Shown: positions 1 through 56,814 of the stretch, one piece after another
How positions within the stretch are numbered: the stretch's first letter is position 1
How the letters are laid out: each line of letters begins with the position of its first letter
From: Trichuris trichiura
Lineage: Eukaryota; Nematoda; Enoplea; Trichinellida; Trichuridae
Direction of reading: 5' to 3'
Assembly: GCA_037903355.1 (NCBI GenBank)
Contig: JBAJFE010000058.1
Span: forward strand, 1 to 64,000
DNA: 64,000 bases
Notes under the pieces: generated by a model
Seen by the model: only the letters and a program-made list of their open reading frames with translations
Database searches by the model: none
What the model was told of the DNA's origin: nothing
Translations under genes and position numbers: made by a program

Positions 1-510
1 ACTGTTCTAGATGTTTACAGGCACACTTACAAGAAACGAGAAAAAGACTTTGAAAGACTAAAAACAGAAATGAAGCGTATTAAGTTATCTGTTCAAAATA
101 CAGTACGGCTGCTCGTAAAGACATGCAAGGGTAGCGAAGAATTCAGCTTCCAAGCATAGTTCTTCTTCAAGACAGGCACATTAGAGCAGCTGCTTAAGTA
201 GAAAATGTGTAAATTTAAACTTATTAATAGACAGGAACAATTTTTGAAATACGTAATCATTTTTTTACTTAGGATCACGAACGCCAAGAAACTTTAATTC
301 GACTGATTCCAACTACAGTAATCAATAGAGATGTGTCCTAAGAAACCAATTGTGGATGGAGCAGAGATACTTGCTGAATCATCGCGTTCATTTCGAAGCT
401 GAAACAGAGAGCAATTTAAGAAGGCAAATCGCGCAAAAATCTGTGAAAAAAAATTTAGCTCAAGATAAAAATGATTTTATGTGTACTCGCTGCAAGTGAA
501 AGTAAACAGT
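1..510. other. Region downstream of the reductase stop codon
   Basis: This would hold the 3' UTR of the minus-strand reductase gene. I see no canonical AATAAA on the minus strand close to the stop; a CATAAA variant lies near 478-484. The only open frame here is short and low in complexity. Nothing else is recognised. Confidence 0.4.
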
Positions 511-46723
<46,213 letters not shown>

Positions 46724-46786
46724 TCCAATTTCTATGTTTGCTAAATGACGAATTAACCAGAACTCACAAATGAACGAATAACTAAC
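46724..46786. promoter_or_regulatory. Short interval between divergent start codons
   Basis: Only 63 bp separate the reductase ATG (minus, 46723) from the ATG of the plus-strand ORF at 46787. If that ORF is real the promoter must be shared or overlap the ORF. No TATA box is evident. Confidence 0.25.
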
Positions 46787-46975
46787 TTGATGGATCCATC
46801 TAATATTTTAGATCAGGCAGCCGCATTCGATGGAAACGGCGATACAATGGAAACCAGTGGCACAGAAAAGTCTAGAACGCGAACAGTTCGTCACATACCA
46901 CATGCACGTTTTAAAAAGCTGCTTGTCGAAATGTGCAATGTTAAGTTAACGCCAGTTTTTCACTCCCATGCATAA
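46787..46975 (+). CDS. Possible first exon of a divergent gene, unknown
   Basis: The frame of 62 codons begins MMDPSNILDQAAAFDGNG and continues into a basic stretch SRTRTVRHIPHARFKKLLVE. The composition looks protein-like, and the position head to head with a real gene is suggestive. A donor-like GTTAAG follows MCN near 46940, but no convincing next exon was found. No family was recognised; it may be chance. Confidence 0.3.
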   Translation: MMDPSNILDQAAAFDGNGDTMETSGTEKSRTRTVRHIPHARFKKLLVEMCNVKLTPVFHSHA

Positions 46976-48449
46976 TGCAGTAATAAATTGCAGCACATCA
47001 AATTGAAAGTTCTTTAAGAATTTGATCCCTTCAATCTGTTCAGTCAAGCTTTACTGAACAAAGTGACAAAAAAACGCTTAAGCATCGCAATCGAGCAACG
47101 CCACCTAGCTTCGTATCAAGAAACTGCATCTGTACGGTTTAGAAATGTTTTAGAAACCTACAGTTAGAGCGGTAACACAGCAGGTTAATCAGTTTTAGAT
47201 AGGACTGCAGAAAAGCTAAACAGATCATAAGCACCTTTGGAGAAAGACTACTACTTCGGTTATCTGCAAACACGAGTCAAATGTGCAGCCTTTGAACACT
47301 GACAGACTAGGAAACTGGTATGAAACCAGCGAGGCAACCGAAAATAACCTAACGGTACTAAAGTAACCGTAACAATTCTGACGTCAGCTTCCCTCCTTTT
47401 CGCTGACGACCAGACTACGCATTTCTGATACACGCTGAGCTTCATTCTATCGCTCACTTAGCCTGTTTTAACCAATTAATTGTCAGTCTCTGCTATTTCA
47501 TAACGCTCAGCAGCACGGACAGGCAACGAGGTGGCGTTTTAAACAATACAATTGGGTCATCCCATCTGCGGCATATACATCCAGGGGCCCCCGCGAATAT
47601 CGAAAAATCGTACACGACGGCGAACGCCACCACTGTGCACCCTATAAAATGACTTTGGTATACACGTATTTCAGATTGTTACAAAAACAGCTTTAGGGTT
47701 TGTTGTTCAGGACAAAAATGTGTTATTACTGCTTTTGTTACTGTTCGATGCTAACATAAACCAAATTTTAGCTTTGTTCTTACGCTCTTTAAGGGAAAAA
47801 ATACGTTCTGCTGATTCAAACCGTTGGCTTCCTTTTCAATCTTTCTCCCTTAAGTTTTCGATACAGAATTAAAGATACAAAAAAGCAAACTGAAGGAGTT
47901 AATTTTTTAAAGGAAACTGAGATTATTTTACTTTACTTGGAGACCCAGAGCAGCAGAAAGCGCTCGCACCTTCAATCAGGAGTTTTCACGCATTTACCAA
48001 CGCGTAACACTGTTCCCAAAGAACTTGAAACAGCGAAATGTCAAACATTAAGAAGCACGCTGACATTCTTCTTCGTTCCATGCAAGGAAGAACAAAGAAA
48101 ACAAGAACAATAGCGGAAATCCGCATAGCGAATTCTGCGCCTTAAGGTGGGATATGTACAAGGTGTTCAAGAGGTCACCGTGAGTCCTCGCTTGACTGAT
48201 ACTCAAGTCATAATGTTGCAACAAGCGTTGATCTTTGCTGTATTCAGCAGCTTAAGAAATGCTTCGAGTTCTTAGAGTTAATGCGCAAAAGCATTCCCAC
48301 GGCATTAGATTTCATCTTATTCACGTTTATCTCACAACACAACCAGCTGTAAGGCATTTGGAAGATGCAGTAAAATTCCCAGTTGACCACCTCCCTAAGC
48401 TCATGGATGTGGTTCGTTTTCTTCGTTTCTGTTTCCAAACTTCCAGTTT
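46976..48449. other. Upstream intergenic stretch
   Basis: Minus-strand ORF 47260-47457 and ORFs around 48244-48546 show no family motif; part of the latter (from about 48450) is pogo. A CAGTAAAATTCCCAGTTGAC word near 48368 resembles the MITE end at 41896. Confidence 0.3.
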
Positions 48450-50202
48450 CCTCGAAATTTGTCCCCGCGTTTCGGGTGTCGCTCTGTATCGCGCTCTTAG
48501 CAGCAGCTGAAAAACCATGTGACCAATGAAGAATATGTTTTTTCACCGAAAGAATTTTTCGGCTTTACTTAGTGCATTCCGCCTGCAGTCTTTGACGAAG
48601 AGAAGCTACAATACCAGATTCAAGTTGGAAGTCGTCAAGATGGCAAAAGAAAGCAATAATTCACTCGCGACCAGGAATTATTGTTTACCCTGAAGATGGT
48701 GGTAGATTGAAGGAATCAAGAAGAGGCCCTGAAGAGAATGTCGAAAAAAAAAACGCGCAAGGCGCTCAGGCATTGGCTATTGGGCGGAATTGGAGAACGA
48801 TCTGACAGAATGGGTACGTCAACAGCGACAATGGGGCCGTGTTATCACAAGGACAGACATGAGAGATCAAGCGACGAACTGGGGCCACTGCAAGCCCCAT
48901 ACTTATCCTACGGCTTTACCGCAACGCACGGATTGTGCAACCGTTTCCTGAAAACGAAAGAGCTGGTCCTGAGACAAAAGTCGACATTTGGACAGAAAAA
49001 GCCCGGGGATTTGAAGGATAAGTTGCGTGACTTCTGGCGGCAGGTCTGCACGTATCTTTCTTGAAGAAGCGTAGCGTGTGATCACCAAATAGGCAGAAGT
49101 CGAAGCCGTGTTCCACAGAAGAAATGAAACTGTACTCTGTCTCATGAAATCGTATTTCCAGGTACGTCAGGTATATGACAAGAGGAAATGAGTTTCCATT
49201 GAGCAACATCGGTAACATGCATGAGATGCCAATATTCCTCGATATGATTGGGAATAGAATCGTGAACACTAAAGGCGCTAAGTCTATAGTAGTGAAGAGC
49301 ACTGGTCATGAAAACACTCATTTCACGGCGGTGCTGTCCTGCCTAGCTAATGGAATGAAGCTGAAGCCTATGGTCATATTTAAGAAAAAAAGAAGCTGAA
49401 GGAGGATTTTCTTTCTGGTGTCTTTGTCCAGTTTCTTGAGAACGGCTGGATGGATAAACAGGCTGTGGGACTGCACATTAGCAACGTAAAAAGAAAAGGC
49501 CTGGGCATGGTAACAACTGAAGCTTACTGATGTGGGACTCATTTCGCAGTCGCGTAGCTGAAGCAATAAAATCACATTTACGACCGTAATTCCTGATGGG
49601 CTTACATCAGTTCCGCAACCGCTCAGCGTGTGTATTAATGTGCCCTTTAAAGACTTCCTGCGAGAAGAATGGAAAGAATGGGCAGAAGAGTAACCCAGCC
49701 GGCAGACGAATGTGAGCACAATCGCTCAGTTTGCTGTGCCAGTTTGTAATAAAGCATGGAGCAAAGTAAAGACGGAAATGAAGTCTTTCCGAAAGTGCTC
49801 CATCTCCACCCCTTTGGACGACACAGAAGACAATGGACAGCCAAACAATGACGAAGATGATGCATAGCTGAACTGTTTTGTCTCTTGCCACTAATATTCT
49901 CCGCTTCATGCACCATGTTTATCCGCTTCTACAATCTATTCATCTGTATTTCACACGCAACAGTTGTAATAGACGTCCAACAAACCTATTCAATACGATT
50001 CATTTCAAATCGGGAGCTGATGAGTTTTCCTGTTGAAGTTGAGGCAGGACAATTTCAATTGAATGGAGGATCAGCTTTCACAGGGAACTCACTAATCAGA
50101 ATTGACTTAGACTTGAGCAGTCAGCGTCGCTGTAACTGAGTCAATCATCGTCACCAATTAGGTGGGTAGGGGGGCATTGTTCTTATACGCCGTAATATAC
50201 TG
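48450..50202 (+). mobile_element. Pogo-type transposon copy with broken transposase
   Basis: The right end CGTAATATACTG is followed by TA (50203-50204) and matches the outer ends of the fold-back composite. The left end is not clear; homology starts near 48450 (GGGTGTCGCTCTGTATCGCG). Plus-strand text includes TATHGLCNRF, MHEMPIFLDMIGNRIVNTKG, GHENTHFTAVLSCLANGMKL, and FKDFLREEWKEW, with frameshifts. The DDE region shows D in MHEMPIFLD-type text, but the block around LVWDSF is mutated. Confidence 0.8.
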
Positions 50203-50911
50203 TACTTTCTTACTTGGCTGACGAGATCTCATCCTTGAATAAGCAAAAAAAGCAACAACATTCTTAAGCGGGACAATGGCATAAAGATTAGCACAGTACA
50301 GGACGTACTACAGTCGCATCTCTCGTATGCCGGCAGCTCGGGACAGAGAACAGCGTAAAGACGTGGGGTTTCCGGACACGCAGAGTTACTCCGATAGGGT
50401 GCATAAGAATGCAAGTGAAATTTGTGCAAATTTATCTCGATGTTGCATGTTGCTCATTCACCCCTGTAGTGGCGATGAGCATAGGCCCCGTAGCTTAAGG
50501 TACAGCACTTCAAGTCTTACCGGCGACCATCACAGTCGACCTGAAAATTAATTGAAAGAAGAATGTAGAGCTAGAGGCGGTGATGAGGTAGCCTAAACGC
50601 CTCTACTGCATACGGTAGGCTGATACCTTTCTGGACTATTACAGGTATGAGGGGATTGAAATTACAGGCGGCCCTCGTTATTCGCGGTTAATTCGTCCAA
50701 CATTTTGAGCATTTTACCGCGTTAAGTTGAATTCCGCGTTATATAAGCTACCCTATGAAAAAGGCTAAATAGCATATATTCTAGCTGCGCTGCATATTTT
50801 GTCCTGTCCCCTTGAATTCTTTCGGGAACGTCGAGGCAGCTATGAAATCAGCCTATGCCGTTTCCCCAGTGATCTTTAAGTTCTTGAGGTTGAAGCGCTT
50901 CATGTATTTTG

Positions 50912-51294
50912 CTAGTCATTCTTTGCTAGCAGTAAACGTTTTTCTCTCGTTCTCTGCAACCACGCCAGAGAAGTGCTCAATAAGCTCAACGCTTTCTCCC
51001 GAATAACTTTCCCGTTGACGGGGACATTCTTCCGCGACATGTCCTCTATCCAAATGCTTAGCGCTTTCTCGGCCTTCACGAGAACTTTGTTACGAACTAC
51101 AGCAGCTCTTTTCGCCAATGAAGGGCCGGAATACACGTTTCCTCGAATCTCAGCTTCCTTCCGTTTTATCGTACGAATGCTGAATTCATTCTTCCTGATC
51201 CTGCGGCCCACTTCAGAAAATGACAATCCGCTTTTCGAAAGGTCAAGGACTTCTACGTTCTCATGATGAGTAAGGACGTTACGTTGTCTGTTAG
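50912..51294 (-). pseudogene. Tigger/jerky-type N-terminal DNA-binding region
   Basis: The minus-strand text reads VEVLDLSKSGLSFSEVGRRI then RTIKRKEAEIRGNVYSGP, a psq helix-turn-helix, followed by KVLVKAEKALSIWIEDMSRK then NVPVNGKVIREKALSL, the start of the CENP-B-type second DNA-binding domain. The frame is open from 51294 to the stop near 50912 but ends in unrelated text (WLQRTREKRLL), and the catalytic domain is absent. The hAT MITE cuts its 5' side. Confidence 0.85.
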
Positions 51295-51302
51295 CCCTAG
51301 AG

Positions 51303-51507
51303 CATAGTTTCTCAACCATTTTTGCTCCAGGGCTCCCCTAGGCCTTGTCAGGGCCCCCCTAGGCCATGTCAGGACCCCCTTAAGCCTTGTAAGGGCCCAC
51401 CGTTTATTGGGACAATGTCTTGCCGCATTATCCTCCAGGACCCCCTGGCTTCCAGGACTCCCCTAAAATCTCCCAGGGAGCCCCAGGGCCCACGTTGAGA
51501 AACACTG
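51303..51507. mobile_element. hAT MITE, 205 bp, perfect 8-bp duplication
   Basis: Ends CATAGTTTCTCAACC and CGTTGAGAAACACTG are hAT-like inverted termini. CCCTAGAG flanks both sides (51295-51302 and 51508-51515). The interior has imperfect repeats of CCCCTAGGCC(T/A)TGTCAGG. Confidence 0.92.
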
Positions 51508-51969
51508 CCCTAGAGGAACCGCTCTGTTCACTTACTGGCCTTCTGTCAGCCACCCTCCTATGCGACACCAGTTAAACGATGCGAATGTTCAGACCTACTA
51601 CGCTGCAGGGGAACTGATGTTTGCGCACGGCGAATAGGTTCGACAACGCGCACGAAGCAATAACGAACAATCAGAAAAATGACAAGGTCTCATTAGCATT
51701 GCGCATGGTTAGAGAGCGTTGTAACGAGAAAAGTCTTCCGTGCCCGGGAAGACGATCACGCTGCCGCTCAGGCAGGTGACGACATTACTGCAACTATAAT
51801 GCCAGCCAGAGGTGCGCACGTTTTTACGAAAAGATGACGTCACTATATCAACGCCGAACGAACCGCGCTGTATAGAATCCGCGGATAACGAAGGCTGCCT
51901 GTAATCAGTATTTGCTGTGACCTGCCAAAGTAACCATTCCGATCTTCCCGCTTTCGGCAATATAATGTC

Positions 51970-52290
51970 CTGTTAAAATAAAGAACTTCTCCTCCACCTC
52001 ACTAATGGAGGAACTAGGACATTCAGAAGGCTCTGAAATGCATTTAGTTGCGTTCTGTACTTTCCATAATAATCGCTCATCCATGAGTAGAGCAGTTGTT
52101 TGGTTTATTTGCAGATACTCACTTTTCGTGAAGCGGACTTTTATTATGGTGAGACCCATGACATATCTGAGAATTTTGTTTCTGGAGTTTCCAGGTCTCA
52201 GCTTAACTAGTTATCAGCGGAATTCTCCGCAGATAGTGCGTCAAAAACGGGAGAAGCCATGGAAAACATCGCCATGTTGAAATTCAGTTT
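51970..52290 (+). mobile_element. PLE-1-like terminal relic
   Basis: The sequence resembles the PLE-1 end: TCTCCTCCACCTCACT, GGAACTAGGACATTC, GCTCATCCATGAGTAGAGCA, then GGTTTATTTGCAG and GGGAGAAGCCATGGAAAACA. The hairpin motif is decayed. Confidence 0.7.
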
Positions 52291-52379
52291 TTCTATAAAC
52301 CAATTGCCTAAATATAAAACAGGTACGGTTAAACAGGCCTGTCGAAAAACCTCGAGTGTTAAACGCTCTGAAACGTTGA

Positions 52380-52480
52380 AAAACGACGCAATAAAATCAC
52401 ATTTAAAGAAATGTAAAATAGAAACAGCCGTAATTCCCGCTGGGCTTACATCAGTTTTGCAACCAACGATTGCTGGTGTT
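52380..52480 (+). pseudogene. Pogo transposase fragment
   Basis: The plus strand reads KSHLKKCKIETAVIPAGLTS VLQP in one frame, matching the block after the second catalytic Asp in the pogo copies at 29.3 and 49.6 kb. Only about 100 bp is recognisable. Confidence 0.65.
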
Positions 52481-52699
52481 GTCGCCATCATGGAAGGTCG
52501 GTTGGGTGCTTGCTGCACCGTCTGACTAACTAGGTCGGACCAAGGCCCGACGGGTCAACATAGAGCTGACGGCTGAAGTCTCCGCCAAAAGTCGGTCGGA
52601 TGGGGTGGCTTGCTTTGTTTTGTTTGTCCACCCTTTCCTCAACTTAGGACCTCATGCAGAGAGCTCAACCGGCAGTACGTGCAGCAACATCAAAGGGAA

Positions 52700-54130
52700 A
52701 GCTGCAACGCTGGTACGTAGTCAGATGGGATTAACGGGACAACGGGAGAGACGTATCACTGCGACTGACTGAACACTTGCCGACAAATTGTGTTGGACTG
52801 CGAGGAAATTGTGGTTGCAGGTGCCACTGAACCGGTTTATGACCCGCCCAAAGGAGCGAAGGTGAGGAAGTAGAACACCCGTGCATGCCTTGCTGGCACG
52901 AGGAGTGCAATGGAGCTCCAATGGTGCGTGCAGAGGGTGCGGTTAGCGACCTGCGGAAAATGTCCGAATCCAACAGTCCGATTTGCACTGCGTCTTGCTA
53001 AGCGGCGTGCAGTTTTTTCTGCGTAATGCCCTACGTCAGAGAAGATCCAATGGCTGTATTAGGCAGTGAAAGACGAAGAAAAGGCAGTAAAGTTCCTACG
53101 TGATAGAGGTCTGCCGCACAAAGAAAGGCTTTGCACCGTTTGCGAAAAAGCGATGCGTCTGGGGCGTGGTAGCCTGGCCTGGTGCTGCTTCAAGCGTTCA
53201 TACCTCAGGCAATTGTCCATACGCACAGTCACGTGGCTCGAAGGTCAACGGCGCAGTGGACGTTTTGAGCGCGACGATAATGCGTGTTTTGCAGCCTTCT
53301 GACACATGGTAAAGTTTGAGACGGCTGTGAAAATTATATCTCTTTTTGGAGTCAAGCGGTCGACGAAATTTTGTGAGGATGAGCTGGGCAGTAGTCCACG
53401 TGCTCTGCATTGTTGCCGTACGTATTCTCTCCTTACCAATACTGAATAAGAGCGTCACAGTCCGCTGGTACATGAATCAGCGGTAATTTGTAGCCGAAGC
53501 ACTGGTTGAAACGCCTGTGCAACTGGGAGAGCCGTCGAGGGCGGTGGAGCTAGTCGAGTCGCTGTTCTCACAAGCAAGCACAACAGGGGCAAGAAGTACC
53601 CTCAGCAGCGGGTCTTCGGAGGAGCATTCCGGAGAACTAGCGACGCCTTTGTTGTACCCGCGGAGAACCGGACATCTGAGACCCCCTGCTGCCCATCATA
53701 CAGAGGTACGTCATGCCTGGCTCAACAGTGATTACGGACAGATGTCCTGCTGCAAGATCTACACGCACTTGAGGGTAAATCACTCGGTGAGCTTCGTGGA
53801 CCGAGCCACGGGAGCACATACGCAATCTGTTTAATCGCCTTGGGTCCATGCCAAGCAGGGAACACAAGCGGCGGTGTTACGCGTCGAAGTGCGCTTCCAC
53901 TGCATCTCTGCAAGTTCATGTAAAGGAAGCGATTGGAAGTCGCCGATGACGCTTTCGACGTTATCCTTGCCGACGTCCTGAGGTTGCACCCGTCACGATT
54001 GGACGAATCGCCTACTCCTATTCCAGTGCCGCCGTGAATGGTATGTTGTACGTTAACGTTTACTTTCTGTTTGCGCGCTACTCTGTGCCACGCACAGTAG
54101 TCCATGCCAGTGAAAGGGGAACGCCAAACT
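52700..54130 (+). pseudogene. Decayed Merlin transposon copy
   Basis: The text parallels the Merlin transposase at 5235-6452: KDEEKAVKFLRDRGLPHKER, KAMRLGRGSLAWCCFKRSYL, TWLEG, QLGEPSRAVELVESLF (the first catalytic Asp replaced by Val), and HSVSFVDRATGAHTQSV. Multiple frameshifts and stops mark it as old. Element ends were not located. Confidence 0.8.
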
Positions 54131-54389
54131 GCATTGTTCTGTTATTCATTGTTATGCTATCCTCATAATCCATTCCATTTTGTGGCTGCGGCGCAAGTTC
54201 TCCTTATTGTTCCATTGTTCTCTTAATCACACTCAAATACGTAATCACGTTTCGGCTTTCTCTTTGGTCATGCCGCACTTATTTCCTGTCGACCTCTTCG
54301 TAAAGACTCCTTCGTTTTGTTTGTCGACCCTTTCGTTAACTTCTCATTTTGGCATTATGGTACAGATAAACTGCCCATTCAACGTTTTA

Positions 54390-56165
54390 TTAATGTTGCG
54401 AAGCTTTCGGGAATCTCCGGTCCCCGTCTTCAGCGCATGAAAGTGACAGAGAGAATCTTGGCATGGCGATATTTGGGATAAATGCTTTAAACCGCGGAGA
54501 ACTTGGGTCGTTTTAAACGAGTAACTGAATTAAAATGAGAGCAGGGGGAGGGTTAGTGGGGAAGTTAAGAGTAATAGAGAGAGTGGGGGGTTGGAGATGT
54601 TTAAAAAAGGGGGACGGGAAAGGAAAGGGGCAGGAAAAGGGAAGTAAGGGAGAGAACTGGAGGAAGGAGAAGGGGAGGAAGAAAAAGAAGAAAAGGTAAG
54701 GAAAAGAAAAGGAGAGGAAAGAGGAGAACAGGGGCAGTTGGGGGGCTGATGATATTTCCCAAGACACCGTAGAGCACTGTTATTGTCCCTGTGCAGGTCA
54801 TTCTTGTAGGAGGCAGCAGTTTGTAGCCCTAATAATATTTGTCCAGGAGTCGCTAACTGCGATGCTGCTGACCCTGTTGACCTTGGAGTTGAATTTTATA
54901 TAAAGTACCTCTTTGATCTTCCTAATCATAAATTCTTTCTTTACACAGCATTTTCGCACGCAATTGACCCGTGCATTACGCTGCGTGCTGTGCTACTGCT
55001 GAGGTCATGATATCCCGCTCCATAGCATCACGCGGATCTAGTGTGGGCGGACGTCCACGTGACCTAATGGACTGTTCTCCGTTCAATCATTTGATTGCGT
55101 TCCTGTACCTCGTTAAGGACCTCATGTGCCCCTGGAACCTATGTGCCAAAGTATTACAAGTTTCCCCAATGTATGAGGCTGAACAACCACATTTGATTTC
55201 GTAAACAACCCCAGGGCACTGATCCAGTGGTACCTTTCCTTTATCATCCCGTAAGATGGAACGGAGGCTTAACTTTCTTTTGAACCAGTCTGTTCCCGAG
55301 CCTTTTCACTTTTTTCCAAGGCCTGCGTAACATGGGAGGATGAGGCGTAATCCTGATGCAGGTCTTTTCGCTCGTTCTCCCTTCCAGTTTCCACTGAATT
55401 GTTGAGTTTATGATATGGGTAGGGTATCCATTTTCCTTAAATGTTTTCCGCAAGTGCTCAAGTTCCTGCCCGAAGTATTCTGGGTCATAAATTGCCAAAG
55501 CGAGGTCCACCATGCCCCCAATATCCCAGTTCTAACGTGTCGCGAGTGATGCGACGGGTGCTCAACTTACTTGTCTGAATGCGTCAGTTTTCAGTAAACT
55601 GTGGTCTTTGTGCCTTCCTGCGAACGAATGATAAGGATGTCTAGGAAAGGGACTTTTTCTTCTACCTCTTTTTCAATCGTGGAGGTTATCACGTTGGGAA
55701 ATTCTTAGTTTAATATCTCTAGAAAAACGTCTTCGTTTCATCTTTTGATTACTGCAAAGACATCGTCCACGTATAGTTTGAAGAACGTGGGCGCAATTTC
55801 ACTGTTGGTCTGGGACAACACTCGTCATTCCAAGTATTCAATGAACGCCTCAGCTAGCACCGGTGATAGTGGGCTTTCCATCGGTGCGCCATTTTTTGTT
55901 TATAAAACGAGCCTTGAAAGTGGAAGGTGTTCGCCTCTAGTATGCAGAAATAACATAGCTTGACAATGTGGAACGGGTTGAGTTTTGTGCGTTGAAGCAG
56001 AGTTTCGTCCAAACTTAGTAAAGTCTAGCAAAACCGGTAAAGGTTTCAGGTATGGGCAAGCTTGTGAATAGGTCTTTGACATCATAGCTGACCATGATGG
56101 TTGTGGGCGCGAGGTGTATGCTTTCAAGCTCCGTACAAAAGCTCCTGCTGTTTTTAACCGAAGAG
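54390..56165 (-). pseudogene. PLE-3 copy with decayed RT
   Basis: Minus-strand fragments include MVSYDVKDLFTS (RT motif A) near 56095, DGKPTITG-like motif B near 55870, VDDVFAV-like motif C near 55755, then LALAIYDPEYFGQELEHLRK and TFKENGYPTHIIN. The endonuclease part is decayed (YEIKCGCS-like text near 55190). A polypurine tract (54537-54740) and the hairpin motif at 54403-54433 mark the terminal repeat. Confidence 0.8.
54537..54740 (+). repeat. Polypurine tract in the PLE-3 end
   Basis: About 200 bp is almost all A and G on the plus strand, so pyrimidine in the PLE sense. Equivalent tracts lie at 56815-56910 and, inverted, 58680-58815, at the ends of the related pair. Confidence 0.85.
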
Positions 56166-56445
56166 TGTTGTTAACATTATTGTACGGAAAAGCTACCCGT
56201 TCAAAGACTTTTATTGCGAAGCTTTCAGGGATCATCTGTCCCCGTCTTCAGCGCAGGAAAATGACAGAGAGAATGCTGGCATGCCCTTACAGCACTAGTG
56301 CCCCACATAAGGGCATGCCAGCATTCTCTCTGTCATTTTCCTGCGCTGAAGACGGGGACAGGTGATCCCCGAAAGCTTCGCAATAAAAATCTTTGAACGG
56401 GTAGCTTTTCCGTACAATAATGTTGATACACACACCCGTTAAGAG
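56166..56445. mobile_element. Palindromic PLE end pair inserted at PLE-3
   Basis: Near-perfect inverted arms run from CATTATTGTACGGAAAAGCT (near 56176) to AGCTTTTCCGTACAATAATG (near 56402). The motif CTGAAGAC-hairpin-GAAAGC is at 56221-56251 minus and 56346-56376 plus, with GGGGAC/ATCCCC arms. Confidence 0.85.
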
Positions 56446-56814
56446 AAACTATGTTTTCAAAGAAGACTGTTGTTGCAATAAACAGGTGCTCATGTGACCA
56501 CGGCGGACACGAGGCAGGTCACCGGTTGGCCATGGACTTTGTCATCCTTCTACTTGATGTGCGCAAATACAAGTGGTCCCCTTAAGCAATGTACGCTACA
56601 CGACAGCTCACCGCGCCGGAGCGAACTGCGTTCCTATCTTCCAGCGAGATTAAAAGGAAGAGGCTAGTGCAACGTGGGCCCGTATTTCCGCTTGGGGTGA
56701 AAGCAGGGTTTGGCGAGAGCGTGAGCTGCTGCAACTGGAAGCATTGCAATCGCGCGTGGCCAGCGAGTGGACTACTGCGCTTGTGTTGTGCTGTTCCGTT
56801 TCTCTCCCTCTCTT

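Larger units (their letters stand above)
50665..51901 (-). mobile_element. Tigger element with nested hAT MITE
   Basis: The left end CAGGCGGCCCTCGTTATTCG and right end CGGATAACGAAGGCTGCCTG are inverted, flanked by TA (50663-50664, 51902-51903). The 1.24 kb element keeps the N-terminal transposase region on the minus strand and lacks the DDE domain. Confidence 0.88.

Noticed and set aside
50461..50545. tRNA-like stretch (GTAGCTTAAGG word)
   Set aside because: No TTCRA loop or paired acceptor stem could be found.
54513..54801. Minus-strand ORFs rich in Phe, Leu, Pro and Ser
   Set aside because: They come from the polypurine tract of the PLE-3 end.
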